Source of the DNA: Opitutia bacterium
GTDB taxonomy: Bacteria; Verrucomicrobiota; Verrucomicrobiia; Opitutales; Coraliomargaritaceae
DNA: 64,000 nt
Assembly (NCBI GenBank): GCA_029248665.1
Contig: JAQWIW010000016.1
Location: forward strand, 1-64,000
Reading direction: 5' to 3'
The position numbers and the translations under genes are program-made. Shown piece by piece: positions 59,416-64,000 of this stretch; position 1 is the stretch's first letter, and each line of letters begins with the position of its first letter. The notes below the pieces were generated by a model that saw nothing but the letters and a program-made list of their open reading frames with translations, did no database searches and was not told where the DNA came from.

Positions 59416-60554
59416 AATTCTCGAACCTCTTTTAGAGGAACTTTTGACCAATGACAAAGACAATTTAAAATCACGCCAATTAAAATAAACATCAAAACTA
59501 AATTTGACCCACCATAAGAAATAAATGGCAAAGACATCCCCTTAGTTGGAAGGCAACCTGTTACAACTCCAATATTTATCAATGCCTGAAACTCTATCAT
59601 TAATAAAGCACCTAACACCAACAAATATTGGTATAAATTAGGAGCGTACTTCAATTGTAAAAGAACGATTAGGAATAAGGTTAAAAATAATAAAACAACA
59701 CCCATTGAGAAAAATAAGCCTAATTCTTCACCCACAATAGCAAAAATAAAATCGGTATGTGCTTCAGGCAAAAAGGACATTTGTTGCTGCCCAGAGCCAA
59801 GCCCTACTCCCTCCATACCACCTACACCAAAGGCAATGATTCCCTGCCATAATTGATAGCCACTATCACTGCGATTTGACTCTACATCTATAAAAGAAGT
59901 AATCCGGCTCAAACGCTCAGGGTTCAAAAAAATCGCAATAGAAAATAAGATCAATGCGATTCCAGCCGTGGGCAATAAATATCGTAGTTTCATCCCTGAA
60001 ACAAAAAATAAAACACAGCCCACTAAACCACATAAAAAAGCTGTACCATAATCAGGCTCTAAAAATATCAATCCAACAAACAATCCAAGGATTGTAAAAG
60101 GAAAGACAAACCCCTCCTTCCAAAGATCAAGCAATCGGCGATTTATGGCCAAATAATTAGCTAAGCCAAACAGCAATCCTATTTTACCAATTTCCGATAC
60201 TTGCAATCGCATAAAACCAAAATCTAACCATCTTTGTGCCCCATTCACCTTAACTCCAATACCTGGAATTAAAACCAAAGCCAAAACAACTAAAGCAGCT
60301 CCTGTAATCACAGGGATCAATGGGCGAATCTTCTCTAAGTTCAGCTTATAAACAAAAAAACTCATTCCTAAGCCAAGCACCAACCATAGCATCTGCTTTT
60401 TTAATAATGCAAAAGGATTCGAGTACATCGACTGAGACGCACTGAATAGAATAATGATTCCTAACAATGTAAGAATCGTTACGATTAAAACAATAATCAT
60501 TCCTGACGCAGGAAATCGACTAAACGAATTTCGCCAGAAAAAATCTTTGAACAT
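59412..60554 (-). CDS. ftsW: FtsW, SEDS peptidoglycan polymerase
   Basis: This is a polytopic inner-membrane protein of 380 residues with about ten hydrophobic segments. Family blocks are visible: NGAQRWLDFGFMRLQVSEIGK, given here as NGAQRWLD and LQVSEIGK, then LEPDYGTAFLCG. EAHTDFIFAIVGEELG and KGMSLPFISYGGSNLV follow near the C-terminus. FtsW polymerises septal glycan. RodA is the alternative, but the dcw position supports FtsW. Its stop overlaps the murG start. Confidence 0.95.
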   Translation of the reverse strand: MFKDFFWRNSFSRFPASGMIIVLIVTILTLLGIIILFSASQSMYSNPFALLKKQMLWLVLGLGMSFFVYKLNLEKIRPLIPVITGAALVVLALVLIPGIGVKVNGAQRWLDFGFMRLQVSEIGKIGLLFGLANYLAINRRLLDLWKEGFVFPFTILGLFVGLIFLEPDYGTAFLCGLVGCVLFFVSGMKLRYLLPTAGIALILFSIAIFLNPERLSRITSFIDVESNRSDSGYQLWQGIIAFGVGGMEGVGLGSGQQQMSFLPEAHTDFIFAIVGEELGLFFSMGVVLLFLTLFLIVLLQLKYAPNLYQYLLVLGALLMIEFQALINIGVVTGCLPTKGMSLPFISYGGSNLVLMFILIGVILNCLCHWSKVPLKEVREL

Positions 60555-60565
60555 TTTATAAAAAC

Positions 60566-61459
60566 TTATTCGGACTTAGCAGGCACTCTAACATAATCGA
60601 CTTGAGGAACTGCTTCCATATCTATTTCAGCACCTTCTGCCTCAGCATCCTCAACAGCTTTAAGCTCTGGCTCTGCTGGTTCTACTAATGATGCACCTGT
60701 TCCTTTGTCTTCACCGACTGCTGTATCTACGATAGGCTCAATGACCACCTTCTCTTCAACCAGCGATTCGACTACCTCAGCCGACTCAATTTCAACTATT
60801 CCATCTACTGGAATTAATAATTCTTGCCCGATTATAATAGTATCAGAGCTCAAGCCATTAGTTGCTTTAATCGCAGCAACAGAAACATCGTATTGATTAG
60901 CAATCTTGGATAAAGAATCACCAGATACTACTTCATAGACTTGGCCTGTACCTTCAAAATTTGTTGGCTGATAAACGGCTGCTGATTCTTTGGTTATGCT
61001 CATCACTGAATCCCCTACCTTCGGCACTTCTAATTCCATTCCTATATTTAAAATCGAATCTTTTGAGATTTTATTTAGCTTACACAATTCATTTATCGTT
61101 GTATCGAATCGTTTTGCCAAATCCCATAAAGTATCCCCATTTTGAACAACGTAAACATCCAAGGAATCATCAAAAACTGAAACCGTGAGTTCTTCATTTT
61201 CAGACTCAAATCCATCAATATCGTTAAAAGCACTCAGATCTTCGCCACTTAATGCTTCATCTGTTTCGTTTCTCTCATAAATAGAGCCTAAATCACTGTT
61301 GATTGATGCTAAATCTTCAGAGTCCAAAGCACTCATTTGATAGTCAGACTGAGATGGAGGCTGCACATCATTTGTCCGACACCCAGGCTGGACAAACAAA
61401 ACTAGAATAACTCCCACGTGAAGCGCCAATATAAAACCAAAAACTTTCGTAATATTCAT
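60566..61459 (-). CDS. LysM-domain membrane protein embedded in the dcw cluster
   Basis: This 297-residue protein has an N-terminal membrane segment (FGFILALHVGVILVLFVQPGC). Two LysM domains follow: YVVQNGDTLWDLAKRF near 105-148 and YEVVSGDSLSKIANQY near 173-216. The C-terminus is acidic (rich in Glu, Ala, Val). LysM domains bind the GlcNAc-containing glycan of peptidoglycan, so it would sit in the periplasm near the septum. The Cys after the hydrophobic segment (PGC) suggests possible lipidation, although it is not a clear lipobox. It lies between murD and ftsW with gaps of 12-23 bases. Confidence 0.85.
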   Translation of the reverse strand: MNITKVFGFILALHVGVILVLFVQPGCRTNDVQPPSQSDYQMSALDSEDLASINSDLGSIYERNETDEALSGEDLSAFNDIDGFESENEELTVSVFDDSLDVYVVQNGDTLWDLAKRFDTTINELCKLNKISKDSILNIGMELEVPKVGDSVMSITKESAAVYQPTNFEGTGQVYEVVSGDSLSKIANQYDVSVAAIKATNGLSSDTIIIGQELLIPVDGIVEIESAEVVESLVEEKVVIEPIVDTAVGEDKGTGASLVEPAEPELKAVEDAEAEGAEIDMEAVPQVDYVRVPAKSE

Positions 61460-61482
61460 AATAACATTTAATTTTTTTTAAG

Positions 61483-62745
61483 TTATAAACACCCTTCCTC
61501 CTGCAGTAAACTAAAAATATTCTTTTGGAAAAAATTTCCTCGATCAGAGTAGCAAGCAAATTGGTCGAAACTAGAAAAACCAGGACTGAATAAAAGATTA
61601 ACCTCTTTTTGCCCCCTAGAAAGACGAACACTTTCCTCAATTGCATCTTCTAATAGAGAATAATAAGCACTTTTTCTACCTAGATGCAAAAATGCATCCT
61701 TCAGTTCTTCTCCAACTGCACCATAAACAACAATCCAATCAACTAAAGGTGCTAGGCAGTTAGTAAATTCAGATATATTTGTATTTTTAGAGGCACCCCC
61801 ACCAAGCCAAATTACTGGACCCTTCATTTCCCTCAAAGCACCCAAGACAGAATGCAAATTTGTCGATTTAGAGTCTTCCCAAACCTTTATACCCCCCTTT
61901 TCAAAAATTTTGTTTAAGCGATGAGCATCCAGTTCAAAATCATTTGCTACCGATATTAAATCAAGATCTCCCAAACCCAAAGACTCAATAAATCCAAAAA
62001 CTAAATGATAATTCAATAAATGAGGATAAGAATGAAACACAGATGTGGATAAAAGTGATTCAGGAAAATCTTTATCCACTTTAACTAATTCGACTCCATG
62101 AGATGTCCAAAAATCCCTCCCCTTGAAATCCTGTAAATCCTCACTCGCACACACAGGTGCTAATTTTTTAACACAAGTCAACAAAGCACACTTCGCCTTA
62201 AAATATTCCTCCATGCTTACATAACGATCTAAATGATCTTCTGCGAAATTTGTCCAAATGAGCCCGTCTAAACTCAACCCACTTGTAATCTCTGCCTGAA
62301 AAGAACTGATTTCACATATTGCAATTGCATCTTGATGGTTAGCTTCCGAATTCACCAATTCGCTCAAAGTGACTCCAATATTTCCAGCCACATAAGCTTC
62401 TAGCCCCGACGCCCTAAGCACTGCCTGTAACAATCGTGTCACCGTAGTTTTTCCATTCGTTCCAGTCACCCCAAAAATCTTCCCCTTCCAGCGCTCAGCC
62501 GCATAGCCAAGCTCTCCATAAACAAATTCCTTACCCAAAAGAAGCTCCCTCCATTCGTGCTTTTTAGAGAACCCCGGACTGAAAATAAAGTGATCAAAGC
62601 TACTCACATCTGATTCTGAAAAATGACTCTTAAAGCCAGCCTTTTCCTCATCGAACACCGTTACGGAATACCCCTCAGAAATCACTAAATCTGCAGCAGA
62701 TTGTCCGCTCAATCCCGCACCAAATACAGCCACACGTTTTTTCAT
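61483..62745 (-). CDS. murD: UDP-MurNAc-L-alanine--D-glutamate ligase
   Basis: This cytoplasmic Mur ligase has 420 residues. It has the N-terminal FGAGLSGQSAADL, the ATP-binding GVTGTNGKTTVTRLL and AICEISSFQAE. The Mg-associated TNFAEDHLDRY and the C-terminal WEDSKSTNLHSVLGAL follow. Domain order and length agree with MurD. It starts 1 base after the mraY stop and precedes the LysM gene. Confidence 0.95.
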   Translation of the reverse strand: MKKRVAVFGAGLSGQSAADLVISEGYSVTVFDEEKAGFKSHFSESDVSSFDHFIFSPGFSKKHEWRELLLGKEFVYGELGYAAERWKGKIFGVTGTNGKTTVTRLLQAVLRASGLEAYVAGNIGVTLSELVNSEANHQDAIAICEISSFQAEITSGLSLDGLIWTNFAEDHLDRYVSMEEYFKAKCALLTCVKKLAPVCASEDLQDFKGRDFWTSHGVELVKVDKDFPESLLSTSVFHSYPHLLNYHLVFGFIESLGLGDLDLISVANDFELDAHRLNKIFEKGGIKVWEDSKSTNLHSVLGALREMKGPVIWLGGGASKNTNISEFTNCLAPLVDWIVVYGAVGEELKDAFLHLGRKSAYYSLLEDAIEESVRLSRGQKEVNLLFSPGFSSFDQFACYSDRGNFFQKNIFSLLQEEGCL

Positions 62746-62746
62746 C

Positions 62747-63847
62747 CTAACGAAGCTTCAAGGTCGCAATACCTGCAATGGCAAATAACAAAGACAAAAT
62801 CCAAAAACGAATCACCACTTTATTCTCAAGCCATCCACCCAATTGAAAATGATGATGAATCGGAGACATTCTAAAAATTCTTCGACCAAATACTTTGAAA
62901 GAAAATACCTGAAGAATCACAGACAAAGCTTCCGCCACAAAAATACCCCCAACGATAATTAAAGTAAACGGTTGATGGATCATAAAAGCAATCACGCCAA
63001 TAATACCACCCAAGCCCAATGAGCCAGTATCCCCCATAAAAACTTCGGCCGGATAACAATTAAACCAAAGAAAGGCTAAGCTTGCTCCCAGTAAAGCACT
63101 ACAGACAACCGCAAGCTCTCCACCATTTGGGATATAGCTGATAAATAAATAATCTGAAATAATTGCATTCCCTGAAGCATACGCAAAAATTAAATAAGCC
63201 AGGGTGACCGTCACCGTACATCCGATAGCCAAACCATCAATCCCATCCGTTAAATTAATCGCATTACTCGAACCAGATAAAACAATAAAAAAGAAAGGAA
63301 AAAATAAAACCAAAGGTAACTGCTCAATCGCTACATACTTATAAAACGGAACCCATAATTCTCGGATTTGTTCACTCGACTCTGGAACAGATAGCAAAAT
63401 TAAAGAAGCAATTCCCGCAACCACTCCCTGACCTAATAATTTTTTCGCACTCGATAAGCCCTTACTGTTTTGTTTAAAAACTTTCAAATAATCATCGACA
63501 AATCCGATCAAAGTCAGCCCTAAATAAACCAATAAACTAGTATAGACATAAACATTTGGCTTAGCCCATAAAATTACACTTAGAGTCACCGCAATACAGA
63601 TAATAAAGCCTCCCATTGTTGGAGTTTCCGACTTATCTTTTGTCAAATCAGCAAGTATACCCACTTCATCATGCGTACGAAGCATCTGTTTCATCCTAAA
63701 TTGCTTCAACATAGTGATTATCCAAGGGCCGACAATAAAGCCAATCGCCATTGAAGTCAGTCCACAGAATGCAATACGCAATGAAAGATAACGAAACAGT
63801 CGTAAAGGGCCAAAGTAAGATTCAAAATCTGCAAGATAACTAAGCAT
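62747..63847 (-). CDS. mraY: MraY, phospho-MurNAc-pentapeptide transferase
   Basis: This is an integral membrane enzyme of 366 residues that makes lipid I from UDP-MurNAc-pentapeptide and undecaprenyl phosphate. About ten hydrophobic segments are present. Diagnostic motifs are KDKSETPTMGGFII, GFVDDYLKVFKQNSKGLS with the catalytic Asp pair and SNAINLTDGIDGLAIGC. Then come FMGDTGSLGLGG and the His-rich MSPIHHHFQLGGW near the C-terminus. The start overlaps the murF stop by 8 bases. Confidence 0.97.
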   Translation of the reverse strand: MLSYLADFESYFGPLRLFRYLSLRIAFCGLTSMAIGFIVGPWIITMLKQFRMKQMLRTHDEVGILADLTKDKSETPTMGGFIICIAVTLSVILWAKPNVYVYTSLLVYLGLTLIGFVDDYLKVFKQNSKGLSSAKKLLGQGVVAGIASLILLSVPESSEQIRELWVPFYKYVAIEQLPLVLFFPFFFIVLSGSSNAINLTDGIDGLAIGCTVTVTLAYLIFAYASGNAIISDYLFISYIPNGGELAVVCSALLGASLAFLWFNCYPAEVFMGDTGSLGLGGIIGVIAFMIHQPFTLIIVGGIFVAEALSVILQVFSFKVFGRRIFRMSPIHHHFQLGGWLENKVVIRFWILSLLFAIAGIATLKLR

Positions 63848-64000
63848 TATAGGAATGAGTAAAAAAGGGAATTAAAGCTTCCAATTTACAAGAGCGACTA
63901 CCCTTTAAAAAGATCGCACCGATAAATTGACTGAAATCTACATTACATAATTCAATAGTCAAAAAAGACTCAAGCACTGAATCATCCCAGCCCGCAGATT
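63840..64000 (-). CDS. murF: MurF, C-terminal end (partial, runs off the right edge)
   Basis: The minus-strand frame that ends in TAG at 63842-63840 encodes 52 residues. Near its end comes FIGAIFLKGSRSCKLEALI, which corresponds to the MurF C-terminal DAIFLKGSR-type motif. MurF adds D-Ala-D-Ala to UDP-MurNAc-tripeptide. It overlaps mraY by 8 bases, the usual murF-mraY arrangement. The gene continues beyond the window, so start and length are unknown. Confidence 0.85.
   Translation of the reverse strand, partial: SAGWDDSVLESFLTIELCNVDFSQFIGAIFLKGSRSCKLEALIPFFTHSYNA

Overview
The window is AT-rich chromosomal DNA from a Gram-negative bacterium. It is gene-dense, carries mostly housekeeping genes, and has no intergenic gap over 300 bases. 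I saw no tRNA, rRNA, CRISPR array or insertion sequence. The lipid A/core genes (MsbA, LpxL-like, LpxI, ELM1-like) indicate an outer membrane. The best fit is a Verrucomicrobiota/PVC-type bacterium. The reasons are a MurC-MurB fusion, a LysM gene inside the division and cell wall (dcw) cluster, a divergent FtsZ, a pseudopilin cassette without secretion machinery, and a Chlamydia/Verrucomicrobia-type Na+/H+ antiporter family. This assignment rests on gene content, not on a phylogenetic marker.

Region 1 (1-5.0 kb) is an envelope locus: a family 4 glycosyltransferase facing a minus-strand operon of ELM1-like glycosyltransferase, LpxL-like acyltransferase and MsbA-like exporter. The first 400 bases are a fold-back inverted repeat that splits the glycosyltransferase 5' end; it looks like a contig-end chimera. 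Region 2 (5.0-9.2 kb) holds an ECF sigma factor with a small zinc-motif partner, a tandem heptamer repeat, citramalate synthase and a YbjT-like oxidoreductase. Region 3 (9.3-17.6 kb, plus strand) has a type-2 EF-G with a clear terminator, then sucC (with an in-frame stop at codon 5), sucD, leuB and alaS.

Region 4 (17.5-21.0 kb, minus) is a five-gene pseudopilin operon in the type II secretion order G, G', H, I, J, without the rest of a secretion apparatus. Region 5 (21-32.6 kb) is RNA and DNA metabolism: trhO, rph, an M29 aminopeptidase, rsmJ, tlyA, nadK, cca, polA, a small RNase III-like protein and a phospholipase D-like protein. Region 6 (32.6-34.9 kb, minus) is fabG-acpP-fabF. Region 7 (35-49.8 kb) mixes rluB-like, folD, RDD and proC (plus), rdgB, a DUF481-type protein, rny, polX, an antiporter and an unknown exported protein (minus), and leuS, a FecR-like protein and lpxI (plus).

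Region 8 (49.8-64 kb, minus) is the dcw cluster in transcription order murF (partial), mraY, murD, LysM protein, ftsW, murG, murC-murB, ddl, ftsQ, ftsA, ftsZ. It is tightly packed with start/stop overlaps and is followed by a SCO-type copper chaperone and a His-motif membrane-anchored protein. The most notable observations are the sucC nonsense codon, the orphan pseudopilin cassette, the altered FtsZ GTPase motifs, the heptamer array and the fold-back at the left end. I found no convincing wholly new defence or mobile system.
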